From assembly GCA_045544455.1 (NCBI GenBank), contig JAZPYZ010000003.1:1-64000 (forward strand): 64,000 nucleotides of DNA, given 5' to 3'. Position numbers and translations under genes: made by a program. This DNA is from JAZPYZ01 sp045544455 (GTDB lineage Bacteria > Bacillota > Clostridia > Oscillospirales > Acutalibacteraceae). The notes below the pieces were generated by a model. The model had not been told where the DNA came from, ran no database searches, and saw nothing but the letters and a program-made list of their open reading frames with translations. Below, piece by piece: positions 51,556 through 59,738 of the stretch; within the stretch, counting starts at the first letter, position 1; every line of letters begins with the position of its first letter.

Positions 51556-52908
51556 ATGGCGTTGACGGCACGGGATGCGGCGATCAAAGCGTTAGCATCT
51601 ATGCGCAGACAACATGATTTTTCCAACCGCGTGTTGGATACCATGTTAAAGGCCGACGCCATTCTGCCGCGTGACCGCGCGCTGGCGACGCGTCTGTTTT
51701 ACGGTGTCGTTGAACGCATGATCACCTTGGACGCGGTGCTCGCGCATTGTTCGTCGGTTGCTCTCAAAAAGATCCATCCCACCGTGTTGGATATTCTACG
51801 CGTGGGTTGTTATCAACTGCTGTTTATGGATGCGATTCCCGATTCCGCCGCCGTGAACGAAGCGGTCAATCAAACCAAACGTTACGGTCAACAACGCGCC
51901 TCCAAGTTTGTCAACGGGGTGTTGCGTGGCGTACAACGAAAAGGGGCCGACTTTTTGGCCTCGTTACCCGATACGCTCGAAGGGCGTGCCGTTCGATACG
52001 CGTGTCCGGTCGACCTGCAACGCTTGTGGCAACAAGGTTACGGCGATGAGATAGCTGCCAAACTGGTGCAACATATTAACGATATTGCGCCGATCAGTTT
52101 GCGGGTTAATACGGCTCGCGCCAATACCGAAACGGTGGCCCGGTGGTTGGCTGAACAAGGTATCGAGGCGCGCCTGTCTGACCTGGTACCGGATGCGTTT
52201 CTCATCGACGGCGGGGTTGACGGTGATCGGCTCGCTGATTATAATGAAAACTGGTATTACCATCAAGATATCGCATCCCAAATCTGTTGTCGGGCCCTGG
52301 ATGTCAAATCCGGCGATCGGGTAGCCGACGTGTGTGCCGCCCCCGGCGGTAAAAGTTTCACGGTGGCGCAATCGGTGGGCGATACCGGCTATGTGTTGAG
52401 TTGCGATGTCCACGCTAATAAATGCGACGATATGGCTACCCGTGCCACGACGCTTGGATTTTCGACGGTACATACCGCGGTGCGTGACGCGTCCAAACCG
52501 TGTCCCGAAGCCCTGAAAGGGATGTTCGATCGGGTGTTGTGTGACGTGCCGTGTTCCGGCCTTGGTGTGATCCGGCGCAAACCCGAAATCCGCAACAAAC
52601 CGATGGCGGAGATTGCCGCATTGCCGGATTTGCAATATCGCATTTTGGAACAATCGGCCGCCATGGTCAAAGACGGCGGCGTGTTGCAGTACTCCACCTG
52701 CACCTTAAACCCGGCGGAAAACCAACAGGTGGTGGAACGCTTTTTGCAAAACCATCCCGAATTTTCAAAACGCACCTTGCCGATTCCGCAGGTGTTTGAC
52801 CGATGGGGGCTTGCCCCGTCGTGGCAGATTACCTTGTTCCCGTTTGATACCGAAACCGACGGCTTTTTCGTCGCCGGTATGGTGAAAGGGGCGGCCACAT
52901 GCGTGTAG
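51556..52908 (+). CDS. rsmB: 16S rRNA m5C967 methyltransferase RsmB
   Basis: A 450-residue enzyme. The N-terminal NusB-like RNA domain (1-140; ARDAAIKALASMRRQHDFSN) precedes a SAM domain with DVCAAPGGKSFTVAQ and the catalytic Cys pair in CDVPCSGLGVIRRKPE (DVPC in place of the more usual DAPC) and STCTLNPAENQ. AAGGAG precedes the ATG. It overlaps rlmN by 10 bases. Confidence 0.94.
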   Translation: MALTARDAAIKALASMRRQHDFSNRVLDTMLKADAILPRDRALATRLFYGVVERMITLDAVLAHCSSVALKKIHPTVLDILRVGCYQLLFMDAIPDSAAVNEAVNQTKRYGQQRASKFVNGVLRGVQRKGADFLASLPDTLEGRAVRYACPVDLQRLWQQGYGDEIAAKLVQHINDIAPISLRVNTARANTETVARWLAEQGIEARLSDLVPDAFLIDGGVDGDRLADYNENWYYHQDIASQICCRALDVKSGDRVADVCAAPGGKSFTVAQSVGDTGYVLSCDVHANKCDDMATRATTLGFSTVHTAVRDASKPCPEALKGMFDRVLCDVPCSGLGVIRRKPEIRNKPMAEIAALPDLQYRILEQSAAMVKDGGVLQYSTCTLNPAENQQVVERFLQNHPEFSKRTLPIPQVFDRWGLAPSWQITLFPFDTETDGFFVAGMVKGAATCV

Positions 52909-53936
52909 ATATCAAAACCTTATCGCTCGACCTGTTGCGTGATCAATTGGTCGCAGACGGCTATCCCGCGTTTCGTGCCAAACAGGTCAAGGATTGGCTC
53001 AACAAAGGGGTTCGCTCGTTTGAAGAGATGAACAATCTGCCCAAAGCGCTTCGGGAACATTTAGAGCGAGCATTTGCGATCGGCGGTGTGTCGATCGCCC
53101 GGAAATGGGAATCCGCACTGGACGAAACCGTAAAATATCTTTTTTCGTTGCAAGACGGCGAAACGGTAGAGTCGGTGCTGATGAAATACAAACACGGGTG
53201 GTCACAATGTCTGTCCACCCAAGTCGGATGCCGCATGGGTTGTGCGTTTTGCGCGACCGGTATGGGCGGTTTGGTACGCAACCTGACGGCGTCCGAAATG
53301 TTGTCGCAGATCGAAGCGGCTCAACAGGATCGCGGCATTCGGGTATCGTCGATCGTGCTGATGGGCATGGGCGAACCATTGGATAATTTCGATGAGGTGT
53401 TGACTTTCTTGACCGAACTGGGCAAAGAGGGCGGTGTCTGTATCGGGATGCGACACGTGTCGCTGTCCACCTGCGGTTTGGTCGATAAGATTGAGCAGTT
53501 AATGGATCATCGTTTGCAGTTGACTTTATCGGTATCGCTACACGCGCCAAACGATGCGATTCGCAATCGCATCATGCCGATCAACCGGCGTTGGCCGGTG
53601 GCGGATTTGTTGGACATGTGCCGTCGATATACCGATGTTACCGGACGGCGTATTTCGTTTGAATACGCGATGATGGCCGGTGTTAACGATAGTGACGATT
53701 GTGCGCGCGAACTCGCTGATCGGCTTCGCGGCATGTTGTGTCACGTTAACATTATTCCGGCAAACGCCGTAGAAGGGAAATCGCACAAAGCGAGTTCCCG
53801 TGCGCGTTTGCAGGCGTTTTGTGATATACTAAAAGCAAAAGGAATCAACGTGACGGTTCGCCGTACACTTGGTTCGGATATTGAAGCTTCCTGCGGACAA
53901 CTCCGCCGGCAAGCCGATCGAGAAAGGGGGCAATGA
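52899..53936 (+). CDS. rlmN: 23S rRNA/tRNA adenine-C2 methyltransferase RlmN
   Basis: A 345-residue radical-SAM enzyme that methylates C2 of adenine in 23S rRNA and tRNA. The cluster motif C-x3-C-x2-C is in GCRMGCAFCATG. The methyl-carrying Cys is near the C-terminus in EASCGQLRR. MGMGEPLDNFDEV and HVSLSTCGL are typical of RlmN rather than Cfr, so no resistance role is suggested. The stop overlaps the prpC ATG. Confidence 0.95.
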   Translation: MRVDIKTLSLDLLRDQLVADGYPAFRAKQVKDWLNKGVRSFEEMNNLPKALREHLERAFAIGGVSIARKWESALDETVKYLFSLQDGETVESVLMKYKHGWSQCLSTQVGCRMGCAFCATGMGGLVRNLTASEMLSQIEAAQQDRGIRVSSIVLMGMGEPLDNFDEVLTFLTELGKEGGVCIGMRHVSLSTCGLVDKIEQLMDHRLQLTLSVSLHAPNDAIRNRIMPINRRWPVADLLDMCRRYTDVTGRRISFEYAMMAGVNDSDDCARELADRLRGMLCHVNIIPANAVEGKSHKASSRARLQAFCDILKAKGINVTVRRTLGSDIEASCGQLRRQADRERGQ

Positions 53937-54667
53937 CCGTGCAAGTATTCGGAAGAACGGACGTCGGCCGTGTGCGGCCGAACAACCAGGACGCATTTGT
54001 GTGCGGCGTTCTGTCGGATCAAGCGGCGTATGCGGTGGTATGCGACGGAATGGGCGGTGCCAGCGGCGGTCAAATCGCCAGTACAAAAGCGGTGCATATC
54101 GTATCGGATCGGATTGTGGAACGGTATCGGGAGAACATGACCGATAATTCGATTCGCAACCTGTTGGAATCGGCCATTGCGGCGGCCAACGCCGAAGTGT
54201 TCGATATCGCCCAAAAGGACGTCAATCTGCGTGGTATGGGGACGACGGTCGTCGCCGCCATTATCAGCAAAGATAAAGCCCACATTGCTCACGTCGGGGA
54301 TAGTCGCGCGTATCTCGTGGTAGATCCGACGATTGAACAGGTCACCCGCGACCACTCGATCGTACAATCGATGCTCGAAAAGGGCGAACTCACGGCGGAT
54401 GAAGCAAAACATCACCCCCGTAAAAATCTGATTACCCGTGCGCTCGGTGTCGAAAAGATCGTCGAACCCGACTATACCGAACGCGCTTTTCCCAAATCGG
54501 CGCTGTTGTTGCTGTGTACCGACGGATTGACCAATACCGTCGATCCGGAAGAGATTTTTCGGATGATTCACACCACCGCGTTGGACCACTTGGCAGACCG
54601 GTTAACGGTTATGGCCAACACCCGCGGCGGCAGCGACAACATTACCGTTGCGCTGATTTCCAATTGA
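53933..54667 (+). CDS. prpC: PP2C-type Ser/Thr phosphatase (Stp/PrpC)
   Basis: A 244-residue metal-dependent phosphatase that reverses the action of the adjacent kinase. Motifs are GRVRPNNQDAF, VVCDGMGGASGG, GTTVVAAI, HVGDSRAYLV, TRDHSIVQ, CTDGLTN and SDNITVAL, with all metal-binding Asp present. It is coupled to rlmN by an ATGA overlap and separated by 43 bases from prkC. Confidence 0.95.
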   Translation: MTVQVFGRTDVGRVRPNNQDAFVCGVLSDQAAYAVVCDGMGGASGGQIASTKAVHIVSDRIVERYRENMTDNSIRNLLESAIAAANAEVFDIAQKDVNLRGMGTTVVAAIISKDKAHIAHVGDSRAYLVVDPTIEQVTRDHSIVQSMLEKGELTADEAKHHPRKNLITRALGVEKIVEPDYTERAFPKSALLLLCTDGLTNTVDPEEIFRMIHTTALDHLADRLTVMANTRGGSDNITVALISN

Positions 54668-54710
54668 CGGCATTTCGGCTGTCGTGAACAATGTTTCAGG
54701 AGTGAATAGA

Positions 54711-56777
54711 ATGGATAAATATATTGGGAAACGCTTAGACGGGCGATATGAGATTAAAGAGATCGTCGGCGTCGGCGGCATGGCCTACGTCTATAAAGCA
54801 TACGATAAGATCGATGACCGCATCGTCGCGGTGAAGATTTTAAAAGACGAATACCTGTCCAACGAGGATTTTACCCGTCGATTCCGTAACGAATCCAAAG
54901 CCATCGCGATTTTGTCGCATCCGAACATCGTTAAGGTGTATGACGTAAGTTTCGGACAACGGTTTCAATATATCGTAATGGAATACGTCGACGGTATTAC
55001 GTTGAAAGAATATATCGAACAACAGAAAGATATTAAATGGAAAGAAGCGGTACATTTCACGGTACAGATTCTGCGTGCGTTACAACACGCTCACGATAAA
55101 GGAATTGTTCACCGCGATATCAAACCGCAAAACATCATGTTGCTCACCGACGGAACGGTCAAGGTGACCGATTTCGGTATTGCGCGGTTCTCTCGTCACG
55201 AAATGCGCAATACCCAATCCACCGACAAAGCCATCGGATCGGTGCATTACATCAGTCCGGAACAAGCACGTGGTGATGTCACCGACGAAAAAGCGGACAT
55301 CTATTCGCTGGGCGTCATGATGTACGAGATGTTGACCGGGCAACTCCCGTTTGAAGCCGAAAGCGCGGTATCGGTTGCGATCATGCAGATGCAATCCGAA
55401 GCCAAACCGCCTCGCGAGATCAATCCCGATATCCCCGAAGGATTGGAAGAAATTACCGTAAAAGCCATGCAAAAAGATCCGGCCAAACGGTATCAGTCGG
55501 CTGCGGAGATGCTGTACGATATCGATGAATTCAAGAAAAATCCCAGCATTCATTTTGAATACAAATATTTTGTCGACGAAACACCCACTCGCTTTATCGA
55601 TTCGATTGCGCAGGTGCACGGCGAAACCGAACCGACGGATATTACCACACCGGTAGAAGAAAAAGAGGCACCGCCGTTTTTGCCGATTTTGGCCGCGGTG
55701 GCCGGCGCGGTGGTGCTGGTAGCCCTGATCTTCGTGGGGGCGGTTATGCTGTTCGGCATGTTCGGCGGTCAAGAGACCGAGAACATTACCGTTCCGGATT
55801 TTGTCGGCATGAACTATTACGAAGATGACTTCTCCTCGTATCTCAAAGTCGTCACCATCGATAAAGATATCCAAACCATGTATAGTGAAGAAGGGTTGAA
55901 CGGATATATCTATGACCAATCGCCCAAAGCGGGTTCGGTCAAAAAGATGGGTACCGAAGTGACGTTATACGTGTATATCGGTGCGCAAACCGTGGATGTG
56001 CCGGTGGTCGGCGAAGGCTCGGAACTGTCCGAAGTGGTGTCGATCCTGCAAGCCCGTGGTTTCAAGGTGCAGGAGATCAAAGAATCCAGCGAAACCGTTG
56101 CAGAAGGCAAGGTTATCCGTGTCGATCCGTCAACCCAAGCGGCCATTGGTTCGACCATCCGTGTATACGTCAGTAACGGTAAAGCGCCGTTACCGGACGA
56201 AATTGTGCCGAACTTAGTCGGCGCCGCGCGAGAAGATGCAATTACCGCCGCGGTGGCAAAAAACTTTGTGGTAAAGACCGATAATATCAAAGTGGTAAAC
56301 CATCCCAAATATGGGGAAGGTGTGGTTGTGGGGCAATCGCCGGCGGCCGGCGAAGCACGGCAACCGGGTACCGAGATTGTGTTATCGGTCAGTTCCGGTT
56401 ACCGTGACGTCAAAGACTTGATCGTGGATCTGCCGGATACCACCACGACGATCGACCTGAAAGTGTATATCGATGGTACCGAACGCACCGCCGAACAACT
56501 CGGGGTAGAGACGTTAACGGGCCTGCTGCCGCGCGATAAAGATTTCGTGGTGTTGCAACTGACCGAGCAGAAAGAAAAATATACCGTTACGGTCAAAATT
56601 GCGGCGACCGACGACGGCAAATTTGCCGATTTCCGCACCTATACCGCAGACGGCATCAACGGTACGGCGAAAGAAGATACCGGGCGATACGTGCCGTTTG
56701 TAGAACCCAGTACCACGGCATCCGGCGCGACGGAGAGCACGGCGGTCAACGGTACGCCCACGGCAGCACAAGGTTAA
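54711..56777 (+). CDS. prkC: PASTA-domain Ser/Thr kinase (PrkC/Stk)
   Basis: A 688-residue membrane kinase. The kinase domain (about 10-270) has Gly loop GVGGMAYVY, Lys42 in VAVKILK, HRDIKPQN with Asp136, and DFGIAR. One membrane helix lies near residues 320-350 (ILAAVAGAVVLVALIFVGAV). Three PASTA repeats follow outside (about 360-575), which bind muropeptides in relatives, and then an extra C-terminal beta domain with a Thr/Ala-rich end. ATG 54711 has AGGAG upstream. With prpC it forms the phospho-switch that controls cell wall and, in spore formers, germination. Confidence 0.95.
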   Translation: MDKYIGKRLDGRYEIKEIVGVGGMAYVYKAYDKIDDRIVAVKILKDEYLSNEDFTRRFRNESKAIAILSHPNIVKVYDVSFGQRFQYIVMEYVDGITLKEYIEQQKDIKWKEAVHFTVQILRALQHAHDKGIVHRDIKPQNIMLLTDGTVKVTDFGIARFSRHEMRNTQSTDKAIGSVHYISPEQARGDVTDEKADIYSLGVMMYEMLTGQLPFEAESAVSVAIMQMQSEAKPPREINPDIPEGLEEITVKAMQKDPAKRYQSAAEMLYDIDEFKKNPSIHFEYKYFVDETPTRFIDSIAQVHGETEPTDITTPVEEKEAPPFLPILAAVAGAVVLVALIFVGAVMLFGMFGGQETENITVPDFVGMNYYEDDFSSYLKVVTIDKDIQTMYSEEGLNGYIYDQSPKAGSVKKMGTEVTLYVYIGAQTVDVPVVGEGSELSEVVSILQARGFKVQEIKESSETVAEGKVIRVDPSTQAAIGSTIRVYVSNGKAPLPDEIVPNLVGAAREDAITAAVAKNFVVKTDNIKVVNHPKYGEGVVVGQSPAAGEARQPGTEIVLSVSSGYRDVKDLIVDLPDTTTTIDLKVYIDGTERTAEQLGVETLTGLLPRDKDFVVLQLTEQKEKYTVTVKIAATDDGKFADFRTYTADGINGTAKEDTGRYVPFVEPSTTASGATESTAVNGTPTAAQG

Positions 56778-56783
56778 GAGCAC

Positions 56784-57656
56784 ATGGCCAGACAAGAAGG
56801 AAGAATATTACAAAGCAACGGCGGCTTCTACTATGTTGAAGCCGCCGGCGCGGTATACGAGTGTCGCGCACGCGGAGTGTTCCGTCGACAAGGCGTGACA
56901 CCGCTTGCCGGCGATGAGGTAGCTATTGAAACTGCCCCCGATATGACCGGTACGTTGGTGGAGATATTGCCACGCAAAAACGCTTTGGTGCGTCCGGCGG
57001 TGGCGAACCTCGACACCTTGGTGATGGTGGTATCGGTGGCCGATCCGCGCCCTAACGCGTTGATCATCGATAAAATGATCGCCGTCGCCGAGGAGCACGA
57101 TATCGAACCGGTGTTGGTGATCAGCAAAAGCGATCTGCAAGATGCTGCCGCATGGGAATCGTTGTATCGTGCGGCCGGATTTGATGTGTTTGTGGTCACC
57201 AATACCGATCCTGCAACGGTCGAACCGCTAAAACGCCGGATCGCCGGCGGTATGACCGCGTTTACCGGCAACTCCGGCGTTGGCAAATCCACCATTCTCA
57301 ACATGGTGGAACCGTCGTGGAGACTGTTGACCGGGGAAACCAGCAAAAAACTGGGGCGCGGCAAACACACCACGCGTACCGTTACGTTGTACCCGTGGGA
57401 AAACGGCTATATCGCCGACACGCCCGGCTTTTCATCCATCGATATCGCGCGAGTAGACATTCCGCGTGATCATTTGCCGTTTTGTTTCCGCGAATTTGCG
57501 GATTACCTCGGCACCTGTCAATTCACATCCTGTTCCCATACGAAGGAAAAGGGTTGTGCGATCCGGCAAGCCGTTGCCGACGGGAAGATCGCGCCGTCCA
57601 GACACGAGAGTTTTGTCACGATGGTAGAGGAAGCCAAAGCCAACGAAACGTGGTAA
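56784..57656 (+). CDS. rsgA: Ribosome small-subunit GTPase RsgA
   Basis: A 290-residue circularly permuted GTPase for 30S maturation. An OB domain (1-70) is followed by the G-domain with permuted order: NTD/SKSD region (VISKSDLQ), then P-loop GNSGVGKST, then G3 DTPGFSS. The C-terminal zinc site is in CQFTSCSHTKEKGC. It lies 6 bases after prkC. An rpe gene often follows in Firmicutes; here a terminator and a sporulation locus do. Confidence 0.95.
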   Translation: MARQEGRILQSNGGFYYVEAAGAVYECRARGVFRRQGVTPLAGDEVAIETAPDMTGTLVEILPRKNALVRPAVANLDTLVMVVSVADPRPNALIIDKMIAVAEEHDIEPVLVISKSDLQDAAAWESLYRAAGFDVFVVTNTDPATVEPLKRRIAGGMTAFTGNSGVGKSTILNMVEPSWRLLTGETSKKLGRGKHTTRTVTLYPWENGYIADTPGFSSIDIARVDIPRDHLPFCFREFADYLGTCQFTSCSHTKEKGCAIRQAVADGKIAPSRHESFVTMVEEAKANETW

Positions 57657-57663
57657 CATCGTA

Positions 57664-57706
57664 ACCGCCACGCATGAATCTAACACATGCGTGGCGGTCT
57701 TTTTGC
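57664..57706 (+). terminator. Terminator after rsgA
   Basis: Stem accgccacgcatg / catgcgtggcggt, 9-base loop, then CTTTTTG. It closes the long yicC-to-rsgA run. Confidence 0.88.
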
Positions 57707-57732
57707 AAAAAAAGCGGAACCTTGTGGGGCGA

Positions 57733-57762
57733 TTTCGAATATGCTGATACTGTAAGTGCCGG
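57733..57762 (+). promoter_or_regulatory. Possible promoter of the small-protein/spoVM unit
   Basis: Around 57722-57751 TTGTGG, an 18-bp spacer and GATACT can be read as a weak sigma-A-type promoter. A sporulation sigma site would be expected for spoVM and a GAATATG word is in the same place, but no clear sigma-E -10 box is at the right distance. Confidence 0.25.
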
Positions 57763-57805
57763 AACGATCGACCGGTCGATAAACAGCGAAAGGGTGTGCC
57801 GCCAC

Positions 57806-57949
57806 ATGAGACGACAACATTGTGCCGGGAGTAATTGTGCCGCGTTTGGTTTGGGGTTGTTGCTCGCGACCTTGCTTCCGTCCAAACTGATTTTGATCTT
57901 GGCGGCTGTTTCGCTGGTGTTTTTCGGTTGTTCCCGTGTGATGAGATAA
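57806..57949 (+). CDS. Small cysteine-containing membrane protein
   Basis: A 47-residue protein. A short head with RRQHCAGSNC is followed by one long or two short hydrophobic helices (FGLGLLLATLLPSKLILIL and AAVSLVFFGC), ending in RVMR. AAAGGG lies 11-13 bases before the ATG. The next gene, spoVM, follows after 16 bases with its own AGGAGG, so the two may be one transcript. I recall similar tiny unnamed proteins in Clostridia. A sporulation role is only suggested by position. Confidence 0.6.
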   Translation: MRRQHCAGSNCAAFGLGLLLATLLPSKLILILAAVSLVFFGCSRVMR

Positions 57950-57965
57950 TAGGAGGCTGACGCGT

Positions 57966-58055
57966 ATGAAAATCGTAGTGGTCAAGAGTCCGAAACTGCT
58001 CGGCGGTATTTTGCGAAAATTATTTCACATCCCGAAAACCGAGAACGAATCCTAA
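57966..58055 (+). CDS. spoVM: Stage V sporulation protein SpoVM
   Basis: A 29-residue peptide beginning MKIVVVKSPKLLGGILRKLF, matching SpoVM of Bacillus subtilis (26 residues) in its amphipathic helix and the KxPK.LGGI core. SpoVM recognises the convex membrane of the forespore and anchors the SpoIVA coat base. AGGAGG lies eight bases before the ATG. In B. subtilis it also lies downstream of prpC-prkC-rsgA, so the position agrees. Here the next gene encodes a SipL-like SpoIVA partner. Confidence 0.9.
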   Translation: MKIVVVKSPKLLGGILRKLFHIPKTENES

Positions 58056-58072
58056 CATAGACGCATCTCCTT

Positions 58073-58103
58073 ACCCGAACGGTATTGACCGTTCGGGTTT
58101 TGT
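58073..58103 (+). terminator. Terminator after spoVM
   Basis: Stem acccgaacggt / accgttcgggt with loop attg, followed by TTTGT. Confidence 0.8.
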
Positions 58104-58130
58104 CATATAGGCGGCTTATTTTGCATATGT
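58103..58130 (+). promoter_or_regulatory. Candidate sigma-E-type promoter of the SipL-like gene
   Basis: TCATATA at 58103-58109 resembles the sigma-E -35 (kmATATT) and CATATGT at 58124-58130 partly resembles the -10 (CATACAnT), with a 14-base spacer as in sigma-E promoters. No sigma-A promoter is apparent. The match is partial. Confidence 0.4.
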
Positions 58131-58172
58131 ATCTCCATAGAGAGTCATTATGACAAAAGGAGAGATGAGCAA

Positions 58173-59696
58173 ATGGAGTGTAAGGTTATGGATAAGGCGA
58201 TTCCGGCATGCGAGGTTTTGTTCGACAATTTTGAGGAATGTCCGGTAGATTATGATTTTGTGTTGCCGGACTATTTGGCTGACATCGCCGCTATCTTGAA
58301 ATGTTCGCTGACGCCGGCGGTACAAACCCGTCAACTCAGTGGCGATCGGTTACGTGTCGACGGCACCGTCACCGTACACGTGTTGTATCTGGATGAAGCC
58401 CGCAAATGCGCGCGTTCATGCGAATTTAGCCAACCGTTTGATTGCCATTTTACGGTTAAAAATCTGCCGGCTAATGCGGTCATCCAACTGGATACTCATG
58501 CCAACTATATCAACTGCCGGGCGACCGGTCCACGCAAATTGTCGTTGCACGGCGCCTTCACCGTCAAATGCCGCGTTACCGCCGAAACCGGCGTGCCGGT
58601 GGTGGGGGATATGCAACAATCGGGTTGGTACGCAAACCGCCGCCACGTGTGGTATGCCGTGCCGGCCGGCAGTGCCGAAAAAACTTTTACGGTTAGCGAA
58701 ATCACCGAACTGGGTGCCGGCAAACCGGCGATGCAAGCGATCGTGCGGTCACAGGCGACACCGCTGATCACCGATTGCAAATTAATTCAAGGTAAAGCTA
58801 TCGTCAAAGGGGACCTGTTGTTACATACCCTGTATGCCGTTGATGCCGAACTCGGTATCATGCAAACGGTGGAACATCATCTGCCGTTCAGCCAACTGAT
58901 CGACGTGGATGGTTTGACCGAAGATTGGCATTGCGAATGCGATGCGCAGGTGATATCCTGTGAAGTCCACATGACGGCCAACCAAGGTGGCGAAAATCGT
59001 CTGTTGGATATCAACGTACGGTTAACAGTCGGTTTGGTCTGTACCAAGAGTGGGGAAGAAGATGCCGTACAGGATGCCTATGCCGTGACCTGCCCGCTTT
59101 TGCCGGAATACAGCGACGTTCAAACCGAACGGTTGCATGGGATCCGGCAGAGTCTGTCTACCATTCAGCAAACGATGGAGATGCCGGGCGACGGCGATTG
59201 TGAAACGGTCGACGTGTGGTGTGAACTGGCATCGGTCAACGATCGGTGCGAGGATGGCGTAGCATCGGTAGAAGGGCGATTGACGTTGTGTTTGCTCGCC
59301 AAAGATGCCGCCGGCACGTTATCCTATTATGAACGCCCGTGGGAATTTACACTCGGTTTTGATGACGTATGTGCCGAGCAACAAACGCGGATCAAGATCT
59401 GTCGTTTGGATTACACCCAAACCGGATCGCAACTGGAACTGCGTGCCGAACTGTCGGTTTGCCGCCGTGTGTTTGAAACTCAACACCATCGGCTGGTCGC
59501 GTCGATTGCCGCAGACGAACACGCCGCATTCGAGCCGGATGCCGCCGCTTTGAAGATCTATTACGCCGGTAAAGGCGAATCGGTATGGGATATTGCCAAG
59601 CGGTATCACACGCCGGTGGATGCGGTAGCGGAAGAAAACGGTCTTACCGCCGACAAACTCCCCGAAGACACCATGTTGTTGATCCCAATGTGTTGA
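58173..59696 (+). CDS. SipL-like spore protein with DUF3794 and LysM domains
   Basis: A 507-residue protein. DUF3794-type repeats cover about 25-440: LPDYLADIAAILKCSLTPAV in the first, then RVDGTVTVHVLYLD, and a second copy with QGKAIVKGDLLLHTLY. The last about 45 residues form a LysM domain (KGESVWDIAKRYHTPVDAVA). This layout is that of Clostridioides difficile SipL, which binds SpoIVA at the forespore surface. No signal peptide or membrane helix, which fits a mother-cell protein. AAAAGGAG precedes the ATG. SpoVM, which anchors the same coat base, is encoded just upstream. Confidence 0.85.
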   Translation: MECKVMDKAIPACEVLFDNFEECPVDYDFVLPDYLADIAAILKCSLTPAVQTRQLSGDRLRVDGTVTVHVLYLDEARKCARSCEFSQPFDCHFTVKNLPANAVIQLDTHANYINCRATGPRKLSLHGAFTVKCRVTAETGVPVVGDMQQSGWYANRRHVWYAVPAGSAEKTFTVSEITELGAGKPAMQAIVRSQATPLITDCKLIQGKAIVKGDLLLHTLYAVDAELGIMQTVEHHLPFSQLIDVDGLTEDWHCECDAQVISCEVHMTANQGGENRLLDINVRLTVGLVCTKSGEEDAVQDAYAVTCPLLPEYSDVQTERLHGIRQSLSTIQQTMEMPGDGDCETVDVWCELASVNDRCEDGVASVEGRLTLCLLAKDAAGTLSYYERPWEFTLGFDDVCAEQQTRIKICRLDYTQTGSQLELRAELSVCRRVFETQHHRLVASIAADEHAAFEPDAAALKIYYAGKGESVWDIAKRYHTPVDAVAEENGLTADKLPEDTMLLIPMC

Positions 59697-59701
59697 TCCT
59701 A

Positions 59702-59738
59702 ATAAAAAAGGCTGCCCACACGGGCAGCCTTTTTTTAT
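59702..59738. terminator. Bidirectional terminator
   Basis: Stem aaaaaggctgccc / gggcagccttttt with loop acac and T runs both ways, between the convergent SipL-like and hemolysin-type genes. Confidence 0.9.

Noticed and set aside
52899..53936. Possible Cfr-type antibiotic resistance methyltransferase
   Set aside because: Motifs and the position between rsmB and prpC are those of housekeeping RlmN.
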